64,000 nucleotides of DNA from Streptomyces rishiriensis (GTDB taxonomy: Bacteria > Actinomycetota > Actinomycetes > Streptomycetales > Streptomycetaceae). A program made the position numbers and the translations under genes. The stretch is taken from the NCBI RefSeq assembly GCF_030815485.1, contig NZ_JAUSWV010000002.1:5022001-5086000 (forward strand), given 5' to 3'. Positions 1 through 11,176 of the stretch are shown piece after piece. How positions within the stretch are numbered: the stretch's first letter is position 1; every line of letters starts with the position of its first letter. The notes below the pieces were generated by a model. That model was not told where the DNA came from, made no database searches, and saw only the letters and a program-made list of their open reading frames with translations.

Positions 1-417
1 TTGAACAGCAGGATCTTCAGGTTCACGTTCCGTCGCAGGGCGTGGATCAGATGGTTGCCGCCGATGGACAGCGCGTCGCCGTCCCCGGTGACCACCCACA
101 CGCTCAGGTCCCGCCGGGAGGCGGCGAGACCGGTCGCGATCGCCGGCGCCCGCCCGTGGATGGAGTGCATCCCGTACGTGTTCATGTAGTACGGGAAGCG
201 CGACGAGCAGCCGATGCCCGAGACGAAGACGATGTTCTCCTTGGCCAGCCCCAGCTCCGGCATGAAGCCCTGGACGGCCGCCAGGATCGCGTAGTCACCG
301 CAGCCGGGGCACCAGCGCACTTCCTGATCCGACTTGAAGTCCTTCATGGACTGCCGGGCCACGGCCTTGGGGACGAGTGAAAGCGCCTCGATCGTGCCCG
401 TGCCTTCCGTCGAGGTC

Positions 418-425
<8 letters not shown>
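1..425 (-). CDS. korB: 2-oxoacid:ferredoxin oxidoreductase, beta subunit (3' end cut by window)
   Basis: The beta subunit binds thiamine diphosphate and an iron-sulfur cluster and, with KorA, oxidatively decarboxylates a 2-oxoacid (probably 2-oxoglutarate) while reducing ferredoxin. I translated it by hand from the ATG at 425. The protein begins [10 protein letters not shown] and shows WCPGCGDY and [11 protein letters not shown], which supply cluster cysteines, then the ThDP motif [16 protein letters not shown]. About 141 residues are visible and the rest lies beyond position 1. Its ATG overlaps the end of korA by 8 bases, so the pair is translationally coupled. The family is clear. The exact 2-oxoacid is inferred from the actinobacterial KorAB family. 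Confidence 0.93.
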
Positions 426-2364
<1,939 letters not shown>

Positions 2365-2632
2365 TGAACTGGACCTCCCTCGAGGTGGCTGTCCCGGAAG
2401 ACCTTCCCAAAGGCCGTCCACGAATCAACCCTACGTCTGTAAGGGTCGCCTTACCTCGGCCATTCGTATGACGGTTCGCTGTCCCGAGACGGCCCGGCAC
2501 CCCCGCTTTCCATGATTTCCCGCCGCAGGACGCGATTTCGGTGGACGCTCCGGATCACACCACGGTTCACCACCACCTGTGCGCCGCCTCCACCGAGTTC
2601 CCCCGCTCGACGAAAGGCACAGTGCCATCTCG

Positions 2633-3304
2633 CTAGGAATTGAGGTAGGTGAGAACCGCCAGTACGCGGCGGTGATCCCCGTCACTCGGCGAGAGGCCGA
2701 GCTTCAGGAAGATGTTGCTGACGTGCTTCTCCACGGCCCCGTCGCTGACGACCAGCTGCCGGGCGACCGCGGAGTTCGTCCGCCCCTCGGCCATCAGCCC
2801 CAGGACCTCGCGCTCCCGCGGGGTGAGTCCGGCCAGCACGTCCTGCTTCCTGCTCCGGCCGAGCAACTGCGCGACGACCTCCGGATCGAGGGCGGTACCG
2901 CCCTGCGCGACCCGGACCACGGCGTCCACGAACTCCCGCACCTCTGCCACGCGATCCTTGAGCAGATACCCGACCCCGCGGCTGGAACCGGCCAGGAGTT
3001 CGGTGGCGTACCGCTCCTCCACGTACTGCGACAGCACCAGCACCCCGAGCCCGGGATACGTCTTGCGCAGCTGTACGGCGGCCCGCACCCCTTCGTCCGT
3101 GTGGGTCGGCGGCATCCGCACGTCCGCGACGACGACATCGGGCAGCGCGCCCTCGTCGCCGAGCTCGGTGATGGTCTTGACCAGAGCGTCCGCGTCCCCG
3201 ACCCCGGCGACCACCTCATGCCCCCGGTCGGTCAGCAACCGGGTCAGCCCCTCCCTCAACAGCACCGAATCCTCGGCGATGACCACCCGCACCCTGTCCT
3301 CCAC
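2633..3304 (-). CDS. LuxR/NarL-family two-component response regulator
   Basis: A 223-aa DNA-binding response regulator. The N-terminal receiver domain has the acidic pocket E11/D12, the phospho-acceptor D61 in [10 protein letters not shown], a Ser in VLSQY and Lys in LLKDRV. The C-terminal LuxR helix-turn-helix reads [15 protein letters not shown] followed by VAEKH-like recognition residues ([16 protein letters not shown]). Two HisKA_3 histidine kinases lie just upstream on the same strand, so it is probably their output regulator. The 559-bp gap to the nearer kinase carries a long heptamer tandem repeat, so read-through from the kinase may be impaired. Its targets cannot be told from the sequence; the divergent nuo operon and korAB are the obvious neighbours. 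Confidence 0.92.
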   Translation of the reverse strand: MEDRVRVVIAEDSVLLREGLTRLLTDRGHEVVAGVGDADALVKTITELGDEGALPDVVVADVRMPPTHTDEGVRAAVQLRKTYPGLGVLVLSQYVEERYATELLAGSSRGVGYLLKDRVAEVREFVDAVVRVAQGGTALDPEVVAQLLGRSRKQDVLAGLTPREREVLGLMAEGRTNSAVARQLVVSDGAVEKHVSNIFLKLGLSPSDGDHRRVLAVLTYLNS

Positions 3305-3619
3305 GATCCTCGGCCCCCCAGCCGTCCACCCCGTTGGTAGAACCAGTCAAGCATTCCAGCAAGTGGCCCGTCTGCACCCGCCGAAAGCCCGGCCCACGCC
3401 GAGGACGGCGCGAACAAGGCCTTGACCCGCCCGGTTTCGGCCTCGGAGAGAGCCGCGAAGAGAGCCTCGAAGAGAGAAACAAGGAACAGGACAACGTCCA
3501 GCGGCCCGCCCGGGCGCGACCCCGGACGGGCGAGTTCGAAGACGGGAGCCTGACAAGCGGGGGACGGGTGCCTGGGGCGTCAGGGCCCCCGCCCGGCCCG
3601 GGGCACTGGAGCCCAGACC

Positions 3620-3651
3620 GGGGACGCGGGGACGCGGGGACGCGGGGACAC
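3620..3651. repeat. Octamer repeat (ggggacgc, 3 perfect plus 1 imperfect copy)
   Basis: Three copies of ggggacgc (3620-3643) and a fourth, ggggacac, lie in tandem in the gap between the response regulator and the kinase. They precede a much longer heptamer array. G-rich on the plus strand. Confidence 0.9.
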
Positions 3652-3693
3652 ACGCTCCGGATCGGGGCACGGGCACGGGGCAAGGGGGACCGT

Positions 3694-3788
3694 GTCGGGG
3701 ATCGGGGATCGGGGATCGGGGATCGGGGATCGGGGATCGGGGATCGGGGATCGGGGATCGGGGATCGGGGATCGGGGATCGGGGATCG
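3694..3788. repeat. Heptamer tandem repeat (atcgggg) x12 in a 559-bp non-coding gap
   Basis: Twelve perfect copies of atcgggg run from 3701 to 3784, preceded by one variant (gtcgggg) and followed by a partial copy. Four or more runs of GGGG separated by three-base loops are a textbook potential G-quadruplex on the plus strand and a C-rich tract in the transcript of the minus-strand genes. The unit length of 7 is not a multiple of 3, so slippage would shift any frame read through it. I see no convincing gene in 3305-3863; the frames through the repeat encode only IPDPRSP-like or GDRGSGI-like low-complexity repeats. Confidence 0.95.
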
Positions 3789-3863
3789 AGGCCGCGGGCC
3801 TGGGGGCGGCATCCCCCGGTGAGGGGAAGGACCAGGGGCGGCAGGGGCGAAGAGACCCGCCCC

Positions 3864-5258
3864 TCAGACTCCGTCCCCGCGCCAGGGCAACTCCGCGGTC
3901 ACCCGGGTAGGCCCGCCCGCCGGCGAATCGACCACCAGGATCCCGTCCACCGCGTCCAACCGCCCCGCGAGCCCGGCCAACCCCGACCCCCCGCCGGAGG
4001 CATCCGCTCCGCCGACCCCGTCATCCACCACCTGCAGCATCAACCGGTCCTCCGCCCGCCAGACATCGACGGAGGCCGACCGTGCCCGACTGTGCTTGCT
4101 GATGTTCTGAAGCAGCTCCGAGACGGTGAAGTACGCGATCCCCTCGATCGCCGGCGCCGGCCGCTCCACCAGATCCACCTCCACCCGCACCGGAACCACG
4201 CACCGCGACGCCACCGCCGACAGCGCCGCGTCCAGTCCCCGGTCCGTCAGCACTGCCGGATGGATGCCGCGCGCCAGGTCCCGCAGTTCCTGCAACGCCG
4301 TCTTCACCTCACCGTGCGCCTCGTCCACCATCCGCGCCGCCGCCCGCGGATCCTCCCGCAGTTTCTCCTTCGCCAGCCCAAGATCCATCGCCAGCGCTAC
4401 CAGCCGGGCCTGCGCCCCGTCGTGCAGATCGCGCTCGATGCGCCGCAGATCGGCGGACGCCGTGTCCACCACGACCCCCCGGTCGGACTCCAGCTCCACC
4501 ACCCGCGCCCCCAGCGACGACGGCCCGAGCAGCCCGTGCACCAGCAGCCGGTCCACCGTCGTCAGGGCCCGGACGATCCACGGCGTGGCCAGCGTGATCA
4601 GCAGACCCACCAGCGCCGTCACGGTGATCTCGAAGGGGTTGTCGAGGTAGACGCTGTGCTGCTCGTCGCCGTACAGCTGAAGCCCGCCCTGGCCGCCGTA
4701 CATCGGGAAGACCCAGAACCACAGCGGGTACGTCAGCATGGTCCAGCCGAAGGACCACACGGTCACGGCGACGCAGAAGGAGAACACCGCCCACGGGAAC
4801 TGCACCACCGCGTACAGCGCCTGCCGCCAGGACGTGCCGCTCTTGAGGACGGCGGCCATCCAGGCCATCGCACCCCTGCCCCGTGGCCTCAGCGGCTCGG
4901 GATCGGCCACCTCCAGGCCGAGCAGCCCGCGCGCCCGGGCCCGTTCCATCGCTGCGAAGCCCCGGCCCGCGGCCAGTCCCGCCGCCAGCACCGGAATGCC
5001 GAGGAAGGTCACCAGCAGGCCCGCCCCCAGCGACAGCATCGTGATCGTGAAGGTGAACAGCACGATGCCGATCGGCAGACCGAGCAGGACATAGGCGAGC
5101 TCCCGCCAGTGACGCGCAGTGAGCGGCTCACGCAACCCCGTCGGCAACAGGTGACGGCGGCCACCGTCGCGGCGCCCGTACTCCGGCCCGTACTGGTCCT
5201 GGCGCCCGTGCTGCTCGTATGGGTCGGGCTGCCCGTACTGCCCGTACTGAGTGGCCAT
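3864..5258 (-). CDS. Two-component sensor histidine kinase (HisKA_3 type), copy 1
   Basis: A 464-aa membrane histidine kinase. A Gln/Tyr/Gly-rich N-terminal tail (MATQYGQYGQPDPYEQ) precedes four or so hydrophobic segments between about residues 55 and 230, resembling the putative sensor domain common in actinobacterial kinases. The dimerisation/phospho-acceptor motif ERDLHDGAQARL places the phosphorylated His at 279. The ATPase domain has the N box YFTVSELLQNISKHS and a G box VVDDGVGG. ATG 5258 was chosen because the open frame upstream to 5495 has no kinase-like sequence. It is paralogous to the kinase at 5509-6804 and lies upstream of a LuxR response regulator. The signal sensed is unknown. 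Confidence 0.9.
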   Translation of the reverse strand: MATQYGQYGQPDPYEQHGRQDQYGPEYGRRDGGRRHLLPTGLREPLTARHWRELAYVLLGLPIGIVLFTFTITMLSLGAGLLVTFLGIPVLAAGLAAGRGFAAMERARARGLLGLEVADPEPLRPRGRGAMAWMAAVLKSGTSWRQALYAVVQFPWAVFSFCVAVTVWSFGWTMLTYPLWFWVFPMYGGQGGLQLYGDEQHSVYLDNPFEITVTALVGLLITLATPWIVRALTTVDRLLVHGLLGPSSLGARVVELESDRGVVVDTASADLRRIERDLHDGAQARLVALAMDLGLAKEKLREDPRAAARMVDEAHGEVKTALQELRDLARGIHPAVLTDRGLDAALSAVASRCVVPVRVEVDLVERPAPAIEGIAYFTVSELLQNISKHSRARSASVDVWRAEDRLMLQVVDDGVGGADASGGGSGLAGLAGRLDAVDGILVVDSPAGGPTRVTAELPWRGDGV

Positions 5259-5508
5259 CGCGTCGTCCGTTCTGCTCGTCCTGCTCGTCGCCCAGCTGTC
5301 GATCCGTACCTCCCACCCTGCTCGGCGGCGGGCCCGCGGACCATGGAGTCCGTCGGCCTCTTGGAAGGGGGGTTTTCCCCACCCCCCTCGGCGTCGGTGG
5401 TGCGCACCACCGACACGGCCCGCCGTGTGGTGCGCACGCCCACGGCCCGGCCGTCCCGGACCACGATCCGGCCGACCCGCTGCCCGCAGCGCCACCGCCC
5501 GTGCCCGG

Positions 5509-6804
5509 CTATCCGCGGTTCCGCCAGGGCAACTCCGCGGTCACCGTCGTGGGACCCCCCGTCGGCGAGTCCACGATGAACAGCCCGTCGACGGCGTCCA
5601 GCCGCTCCGCCAGCCCCCGCATCCCCGACCCGCCGTCGAGCCGCGCCCCGCCCCGGCCGTCGTCCCACACCTGGATGAGCAGCCGGTCGTCGGTCCGCCA
5701 CACGTCGACCGAGGCCGACCGGGCCGCGCTGTGCTTGCTGACGTTCTGGAGCAGCTCGGAAACCGTGAAGTAGGCGATGCCCTCGATGGCCTGCGCCGGT
5801 CGGGACGTCAGGTCGGCGGTCACCTTCACCGGCACCGTGCAGCGCGAGGCCACGGACGACAGCGCCGCGTCCAGCCCCCGGTCGGTCAGAACCGCCGGAT
5901 GGATGCCTCGTGCCAGGTCCCGCAGCTCCTGGAGCGCGAGTTTCACCTCGCCGTGCGCCTCCTCCACCATCGCCGCCACGACGTCGTCGGCCTGCCCCTC
6001 CAGCAGCTTCTCCTTAGCCAGGCCCAGCCCCATCGCCAGGTTGACCAGCCGGGCCTGCGCCCCGTCGTGCAGATCGCGCTCGATGCGCCGCAGATCGGCG
6101 GCCGCCGTGTCGACCACGACCCCCCGGTCCGACTCCAGCTCCGCGATCCGCCGCTCCAGCTCGTCGGAGGGGGAGAGCAGGGCCCGCACCATCGCCCGGT
6201 CCGCGTTGGTCAGCCCGCGCGCCAGGAACGGCAGCACCGGCCACAGCACGAACAGCGAAGGAACGACCACGCTGAACGTCAGGACCCCCCAGGGCAACCG
6301 GATGAGGTCGTACAGCACCGTCCGCCAGGCCACCGGGTCCTTCAACATGAGCCACATCCGCTGGAAAAGCCCGCCCGCCCGGCGCAGCGGCAACGGGCTC
6401 GGCTCGTCGATGCGCACCCCGAGCAGCAGACGCGCCCGCCCCCGCTCGAACCGGCCCATCAGCCGCGCCCCGGCGAGCCCCAGCGCGAGCAGCGGGAACC
6501 CGATGACGGTGACCGTCATCGCAGCGCCGGTGACGATCACCGTCATCACGTAGGTGAACCCGATCAACGACATCGGCAGGTTCGTCAGAAGGTGCGCGAT
6601 CTCCTTCCACGTCTGCGGGTCGTAGGCGAACCGGGCCGGAGGCAGACGGTCGCCGTCCTTCCCGGTCGCGCCCGGCACCGGCACGACGGTCGCGAGGGGA
6701 GCGGCTCCCGGACGGGAGCCGCCCGGTGGGAAGCCGCCCGGATGGGTACCCCCCGTGTGGGAGCTGCTGGGGTCGGAGGCGGATCGGCTGGTCGAAGCGG
6801 TCAT
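5509..6804 (-). CDS. Two-component sensor histidine kinase (HisKA_3 type), copy 2
   Basis: A 431-aa paralogue of the neighbouring kinase with the same plan. A Pro/Gly/Ser-rich cytoplasmic tail (residues 1-50) is followed by hydrophobic segments (about 70-120 and 160-195), then IERDLHDGAQARL with phospho-acceptor His246 and an ATPase domain containing YFTVSELLQNVSKHS and VWDDGRGGARLDGGSG. From the His box to the C-terminus the two kinases are nearly identical, ending LPWR. The start ATG 6804 was preferred over the open frame up to 6885. It is divergent from nuoA with about 200 bp between them. The two kinases could heterodimerise or compete for one regulator (inference). Confidence 0.9.
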   Translation of the reverse strand: MTASTSRSASDPSSSHTGGTHPGGFPPGGSRPGAAPLATVVPVPGATGKDGDRLPPARFAYDPQTWKEIAHLLTNLPMSLIGFTYVMTVIVTGAAMTVTVIGFPLLALGLAGARLMGRFERGRARLLLGVRIDEPSPLPLRRAGGLFQRMWLMLKDPVAWRTVLYDLIRLPWGVLTFSVVVPSLFVLWPVLPFLARGLTNADRAMVRALLSPSDELERRIAELESDRGVVVDTAAADLRRIERDLHDGAQARLVNLAMGLGLAKEKLLEGQADDVVAAMVEEAHGEVKLALQELRDLARGIHPAVLTDRGLDAALSSVASRCTVPVKVTADLTSRPAQAIEGIAYFTVSELLQNVSKHSAARSASVDVWRTDDRLLIQVWDDGRGGARLDGGSGMRGLAERLDAVDGLFIVDSPTGGPTTVTAELPWRNRG

Positions 6805-7001
6805 ATGGGCTAGCCTGCCGCGCCGCACGGCGACGCGCCATGAGGTCTGCTGCCTTCCTCGACCGGGGGAAAACCCCCGCCCCACAAGAGCAGGCGCGAC
6901 GGGCTGCTTACCGTCCCTTTATCAGGGCCTAGACTCCCGTGCGTACAGATCGTCGACGGGCCTGGGTCCAAGAGACTGAGGTCAGGGAGCGAGGGACGGG
7001 C

Positions 7002-7409
7002 GTGCGGGAACGGACCGTCGATGTCGCGGCGGAATTCGCGGCGGACTACTTCCAGTCCTATTCCGTCGTCGGGCTGCTCGCCGTCGTCGGCGTGCTGTTC
7101 GTCGCCGTGGCCTTCGGGGCCGGGCACCTGTTGCGCCCGGTGGTCCCCACCCCGGAGAAACTCCTGACGTACGAGTGCGGCGTCGACCCCGTGGGCGAGG
7201 GCTGGGCCCACACCCAGGTCCGCTACTACGTCTACGCCTTCCTCTACGTGATCTTCGCGGTCGACTCGATCTTCCTCTTCCCCTGGGCGACGGTCTTCGC
7301 GGCCCCCGGCTACGGCGCGGCCACGCTCGTGGAGATGTTCATCTTCCTCGGCTTCCTGGCCGTGGGCCTGCTGTACGCCTACAAGAAGGGCGTCCTGACA
7401 TGGACGTGA
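7002..7409 (+). CDS. nuoA: NADH-quinone oxidoreductase-like subunit A
   Basis: First gene of the ten-gene complex I-like operon. The 135-aa protein has three membrane segments and the hallmark loop [17 protein letters not shown] containing the conserved Cys, plus [23 protein letters not shown], a strong NuoA signature. I chose GTG 7002, with GAGGGA just upstream, over the ATG at 6939, which would add an unconserved Arg-rich leader. NuoA helps form the junction between the membrane arm and the quinone-binding subunits. The stop overlaps the nuoB start by 10 bases. Confidence 0.93.
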   Translation: MRERTVDVAAEFAADYFQSYSVVGLLAVVGVLFVAVAFGAGHLLRPVVPTPEKLLTYECGVDPVGEGWAHTQVRYYVYAFLYVIFAVDSIFLFPWATVFAAPGYGAATLVEMFIFLGFLAVGLLYAYKKGVLTWT

Positions 7410-8146
7410 CGCCGAAAGTGAATGCACCGGAACAGCCCGACCAGCCCGAGCAGCCCGGACGACCGGGACACCCCGAGCAGCCCGGACGGCCGGAACACCC
7501 CGGACAGCCCGAGCGGCCCGAACCGGTGCCCTCGGAACCTGTTCCGCTGCCGGAGCCGAAGCGCCTGGGCACCCTGGCCCGCCTGGCTCCGGAGCCGATG
7601 AAGGTGATCCTGAACTGGGGCCGCCGTTACTCGCTCTGGGTCTTCAACTTCGGCCTCGCCTGCTGCGCGATCGAGTTCATCGCCGCGTCGATGGCCCGCC
7701 ACGACTTCATCCGTCTCGGCGTCATCCCCTTCGCGCCCGGCCCCCGCCAGGCCGACCTGATGGTCGTCTCCGGCACGGTCACGGACAAGATGGCCCCGGC
7801 GGTGAAGCGCCTCTACGAGCAGATGCCCGAGCCGAAGTACGTCATCTCCTTCGGCGCGTGCAGCAACTGCGGCGGCCCGTACTGGGACTCGTACTCGGTG
7901 ACGAAGGGCGTCGACCAGATCATCCCGGTGGACGTCTACGTGCCGGGCTGTCCGCCGCGCCCGGAGGCGCTTCTCCAGGGCATCCTCAAGCTCCAGGAGA
8001 AGATCGCCCGGGAGTCCCTGCACGAGCGCTACGGCCCGGCCCCGTCCCGCCCGGCCGTCTCCCGTCCCTCGCCGGCAGCCCTCCAGAGCGACCTGGTGCG
8101 GCCGCCCTCCGCCGAATCCTCCGCGCCGTCGGAGGAGGGCCGATGA
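7400..8146 (+). CDS. nuoB: NADH-quinone oxidoreductase-like subunit B, Pro-rich N-terminal extension
   Basis: NuoB carries cluster N2, the last [4Fe-4S] centre before quinone. The 248-aa protein has the tandem cysteines C88-C89 ([11 protein letters not shown]), C154 (GACSNCGG) and C184 (VPGCPPRPE), the expected N2 ligands. It begins with an unusual ~50-residue Pro/Glu/Gly/Arg-rich extension of near-repeats such as PEQPGRPGH and ends in a Ser/Pro/Ala-rich tail, both absent from ordinary NuoB (~160-185 aa). Start ATG 7400 lies inside nuoA. The stop codon overlaps the nuoC start (ATGA). Confidence 0.94.
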   Translation: MDVTPKVNAPEQPDQPEQPGRPGHPEQPGRPEHPGQPERPEPVPSEPVPLPEPKRLGTLARLAPEPMKVILNWGRRYSLWVFNFGLACCAIEFIAASMARHDFIRLGVIPFAPGPRQADLMVVSGTVTDKMAPAVKRLYEQMPEPKYVISFGACSNCGGPYWDSYSVTKGVDQIIPVDVYVPGCPPRPEALLQGILKLQEKIARESLHERYGPAPSRPAVSRPSPAALQSDLVRPPSAESSAPSEEGR

Positions 8147-9627
8147 CCACGATCGGCTGGCTCCCCGCTCCTGCCGACGAGCTCTTCGGCCCCCAGGCCA
8201 CGGCCGAGGAGTCCTACGACGTCCTGACGGTCGACGTCCCGCCGACGTCCTGGACCGACGCTCTGCGCGTGGCCCGCGACCGCCTGACCTGCACCTACTT
8301 CGACTGGCTGAGCGCGGTCGACGAACCGGGCACGGGGTTCCGCGTCTCGGCGCACGTGGTGGCCCTGTCCCCGGTGCGTCGCCTGCTGCTGCGCACGACG
8401 ATCCCGCACGAGGCGCCGACCCTCGCCTCCGCCATCGACGTCTACGCCGGTGCGGCCTGGCACGAACGCGAGACGCACGAGATGTTCGGCGTCACCTTCG
8501 CGGGCCACCCCGCCCTGAACCACCTCCTCCTCCCGGAGACCTTCGAAGGCCACCCCCTGCGCAAGGACTTCGTCCTCGCCGCCCGCGTCGCCAAGGCCTG
8601 GCCGGGCGCGAAGGAGCCGGGGGAGTCCGAGCACGGCGGCCCCAAGCGCCGCCAGATGCTTCCCCCGGGCGTCCCCGACCCCAACGAGTGGGGCCCCCTG
8701 AAGGGCCAACTCCCGCCCGCCCCGGCCCGCCCGGCCCGAGCGGCGGCGGGGCGCGCGGCAGGCGACCGCCCGGTCCGCCGCGCCCGCACAGCATCGGAAG
8801 GCTCAGCCAGCCAGCCGCCCTCCCCAGCCCCGGAAACCTCCCCGACTTCCCCACCCCCACAGACCTCGCCAGCCTCTGCTGCCTCTCCTGCTTCTCCGGT
8901 TTCTTCAGGTCCCTCGACTCCGGCCGGACCCCGCCGCGCCCGAAGCGCGAGCGCCGGCTCTGCGTCACAACGGACGAGCACCACGGACTCCCCGACTACC
9001 GCAGGAGCCGAGCCCGCATCCGAGCCCGCATCCGGCCCCGCAGGATCCGGGCCCGCCGCGCCGAAGGAACCGACGGTCCCCGAGACGGCCCCGCAGGATC
9101 CGGCAGGACCGCGCCGCGCGCGCAGCGCCTCCCAGGGCTCGGCCTCCCAGCGCACCCAGCCTCCGACGACCTCGACATCCCCCGACACCCCGCCCCGCGC
9201 CTCCACGGCCCCCCGTAGCTCCGACGCGCCCTGGCATCACGCCCGACCGGCTTTCGACGAGCGGCAGCAGACCCCAGAGCCGAGCGAGCGACGGGAACCG
9301 ATGGGGGAGCAGGGCCAGAAGCCGAAGTCGGACCACACTCCCGCGCCGGAGCCGGAGCCGGAGCAGGAGTCGGTTTCGGACCGGCAGCAGAAGCCCGATC
9401 AGCAGCCGGGGGACCGGCCATCGGCGGCAGAGCCGGACAAGAGGCCGGAGCCGAACCGGGGCGCGGCTCCGGACCCGCAGGGCGCCGCCGGGCAGGGCGC
9501 CGTTGAGCAGGCTGCGTCCGAGCAGCCGGACTCCGTCGGGAAGCCTTCGCCCACCCGTGGCGCGACGGCCCCTGCCGACGGCACGGAACCCCCCGCCCCC
9601 GAGAACCCCACAGGAGGCCCGCAGTGA
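8143..9627 (+). CDS. nuoC: NADH-quinone oxidoreductase-like subunit C with ~300-residue disordered tail
   Basis: The first ~190 residues are a normal NuoC (30 kDa) domain, with the signature [18 protein letters not shown] and [16 protein letters not shown]. The remaining ~300 residues, to a total of 494, are low-complexity Pro/Ala/Ser/Glu/Gln sequence, predicted disordered. The tail holds three copies of a basic Ser-rich motif ([13 protein letters not shown] and RRARSASxGSASQR) at residues 212, 264 and 324. It is not a NuoC-NuoD fusion: no 49-kDa domain is present. GTG/ATGA overlaps at both ends show tight coupling with nuoB and nuoH. Function of the tail is unknown. Confidence 0.9.
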   Translation: MTTIGWLPAPADELFGPQATAEESYDVLTVDVPPTSWTDALRVARDRLTCTYFDWLSAVDEPGTGFRVSAHVVALSPVRRLLLRTTIPHEAPTLASAIDVYAGAAWHERETHEMFGVTFAGHPALNHLLLPETFEGHPLRKDFVLAARVAKAWPGAKEPGESEHGGPKRRQMLPPGVPDPNEWGPLKGQLPPAPARPARAAAGRAAGDRPVRRARTASEGSASQPPSPAPETSPTSPPPQTSPASAASPASPVSSGPSTPAGPRRARSASAGSASQRTSTTDSPTTAGAEPASEPASGPAGSGPAAPKEPTVPETAPQDPAGPRRARSASQGSASQRTQPPTTSTSPDTPPRASTAPRSSDAPWHHARPAFDERQQTPEPSERREPMGEQGQKPKSDHTPAPEPEPEQESVSDRQQKPDQQPGDRPSAAEPDKRPEPNRGAAPDPQGAAGQGAVEQAASEQPDSVGKPSPTRGATAPADGTEPPAPENPTGGPQ

Positions 9628-10592
9628 ACGACGCTCTCGACGTCGCCCTGCGACTCCTGGTCGTCTTCGTCGTCTTCCTCACCTTTCCCCTGATCGTCGG
9701 TCAGGCCGAGCACAAGGTCATGGCCCACATGCAGGGCCGCTTGGGGCCGATGTACGCGGGCGGCTTCCACGGCTGGGCCCAGCTCGTCGCGGACGGCGTC
9801 AAGTTCGTCCAGAAGGAGGACATCGTCCCCGCGGGCGCGGACCGCCGTATCTTCCAGCTCGCGCCGGCCGTGGCCCTCCTCCCGTACCTCCTGGTGCTGC
9901 TCGCCATTCCCATCGGCCCGGGCGAAGGCGCCGTCGGCCAGGTCGTGGACGCGGGCATCTTCTTCGTGCTCGCGGTGATGGGCGTCGGCGTGCTCGGCTC
10001 CCTCATGGCCGGCTGGGCCAGTGCCAACAAGTTCTCCCTTCTCGGCGGCCTGCGTACCGCCGCCCAGCTCCTCGCCTACGAGCTTCCGATGCTGCTCACC
10101 GCCGCCTCGGTGGCGATGGCGGCGGGCACGGTCTCCCTGCCCGGCATCGTCGACGCCTTCGAGTGGTGGTGGCTGCCCTGGCAGATCACCGGCGCCATCG
10201 TCTTCTTCGTCGCGGGTCTCGCCGAGCTGCAGCGGCCCCCCTTCGACATGCCCGTCGCCGACTCGGAGATCATCTTCGGCGCGTACACCGAGTACACGGG
10301 TCTGCGCTTCGCCCTCTTCCTCCTCGCCGAGTACGCGGGAATCGTCGTCCTGTGCGGCCTGACCACCGTCCTCTTCCTGGGCGGCTGGCACGGCCCCTGG
10401 GGCGCAGACGGCCTCGGCTGGGTCTGGACCCTGCTCAAGGCGGCCGTCCTCGCCTTCCTCGTGATCTGGTTGCGCGTCACCTACCCCCGCCTGCGCGAGG
10501 ACCAGCTTCAGAAGCTCTCCTGGACCCTCCTCGTCCCCCTCTCCCTCGCTCAGATCGCCCTCACCGGCATCGTCAAGGTGGTGATCCGGTAA
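9624..10592 (+). CDS. nuoH: NADH-quinone oxidoreductase-like subunit H
   Basis: A 322-aa polytopic membrane protein with about eight helices, forming the quinone-chamber/membrane interface of complex I. Diagnostic stretches include [45 protein letters not shown] (a signature of the NuoH family) and [18 protein letters not shown]. It starts at GTG 9624, overlapping the nuoC stop (GTGA). Its stop TAA shares its last base with the nuoI ATG. Length is typical of the family. Confidence 0.95.
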   Translation: MNDALDVALRLLVVFVVFLTFPLIVGQAEHKVMAHMQGRLGPMYAGGFHGWAQLVADGVKFVQKEDIVPAGADRRIFQLAPAVALLPYLLVLLAIPIGPGEGAVGQVVDAGIFFVLAVMGVGVLGSLMAGWASANKFSLLGGLRTAAQLLAYELPMLLTAASVAMAAGTVSLPGIVDAFEWWWLPWQITGAIVFFVAGLAELQRPPFDMPVADSEIIFGAYTEYTGLRFALFLLAEYAGIVVLCGLTTVLFLGGWHGPWGADGLGWVWTLLKAAVLAFLVIWLRVTYPRLREDQLQKLSWTLLVPLSLAQIALTGIVKVVIR

Positions 10593-11176
10593 TGGCCCCC
10601 ATCCCCGGCAGTGGCCTCGCCAAGGGTCTGGCCGTCACCCTCCGCACGATGACGCGCAAGACCGTCACCGAGCAGTACCCGGACGCCCAGCCCGAACTTC
10701 CGCCCCGTACCCGTGGCGTCATCGGCCTGTTCGAGGAGAACTGCACGGTCTGCATGCTCTGCGCCCGTGAGTGCCCCGACTGGTGCATCTACATCGACTC
10801 CCACAAGGAGACGGTCCCGCCCGCCGCCCCGGGCGGCCGCGAGCGCAGCCGCAACGTCCTCGACCGCTTCGCCATCGACTTCGCCCTGTGCATGTACTGC
10901 GGTATCTGCATCGAGGTCTGTCCTTTCGACGCTCTGTTCTGGTCACCGGAGTTCGAGTACGCCGAGACCGACATCCACGAACTGACCCACGAACGCGACA
11001 AGCTCCGCGAGTGGATGTGGACCGTCCCGGCCCCACCCGCCCTCGACCCCGCCGCCGAGGAGCCGAAGGAGATCGCGGCCGCCCGCAAGACGGCCGAGAA
11101 GCTGGCGGCAGCCCAGGCCGAGTCGAACGCACCCCCGGCCGCCGAGCCGAACGCACCCCAGGGAGGAGAGTCGTGA
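10592..11176 (+). CDS. nuoI: NADH-quinone oxidoreductase-like subunit I (two [4Fe-4S] clusters)
   Basis: An 8Fe ferredoxin-type subunit passing electrons to NuoB. The 194-aa protein has two complete cluster motifs: C51-x2-C54-x2-C57-x3-C61-P and C100-x2-C103-x2-C106-x3-C110-P. A charged Ala/Glu-rich tail follows. In a complex lacking NuoE/F/G this would be the most upstream redox subunit present and a plausible docking point for reduced ferredoxin (inference). It overlaps nuoH by one base and nuoJ by four (GTGA). Confidence 0.95.
   Translation: MAPIPGSGLAKGLAVTLRTMTRKTVTEQYPDAQPELPPRTRGVIGLFEENCTVCMLCARECPDWCIYIDSHKETVPPAAPGGRERSRNVLDRFAIDFALCMYCGICIEVCPFDALFWSPEFEYAETDIHELTHERDKLREWMWTVPAPPALDPAAEEPKEIAAARKTAEKLAAAQAESNAPPAAEPNAPQGGES

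Noticed and set aside
3694-3788. CRISPR array
   Set aside because: The units are 7 bp with no spacers; it is a simple tandem repeat. No CRISPR array was seen anywhere in the window.
3216-3812. Minus-strand and plus-strand frames through the heptamer array (IPDPRSP and GDRGSGI repeats)
   Set aside because: They exist only because a 7-bp repeat is open in all frames; no ribosome binding site and overlap with the response regulator gene.
8143-9627. NuoC-NuoD fusion, because of the unusual length
   Set aside because: The extra 300 residues are low-complexity Pro/Ser/Ala sequence; none of the NuoD motifs occur.
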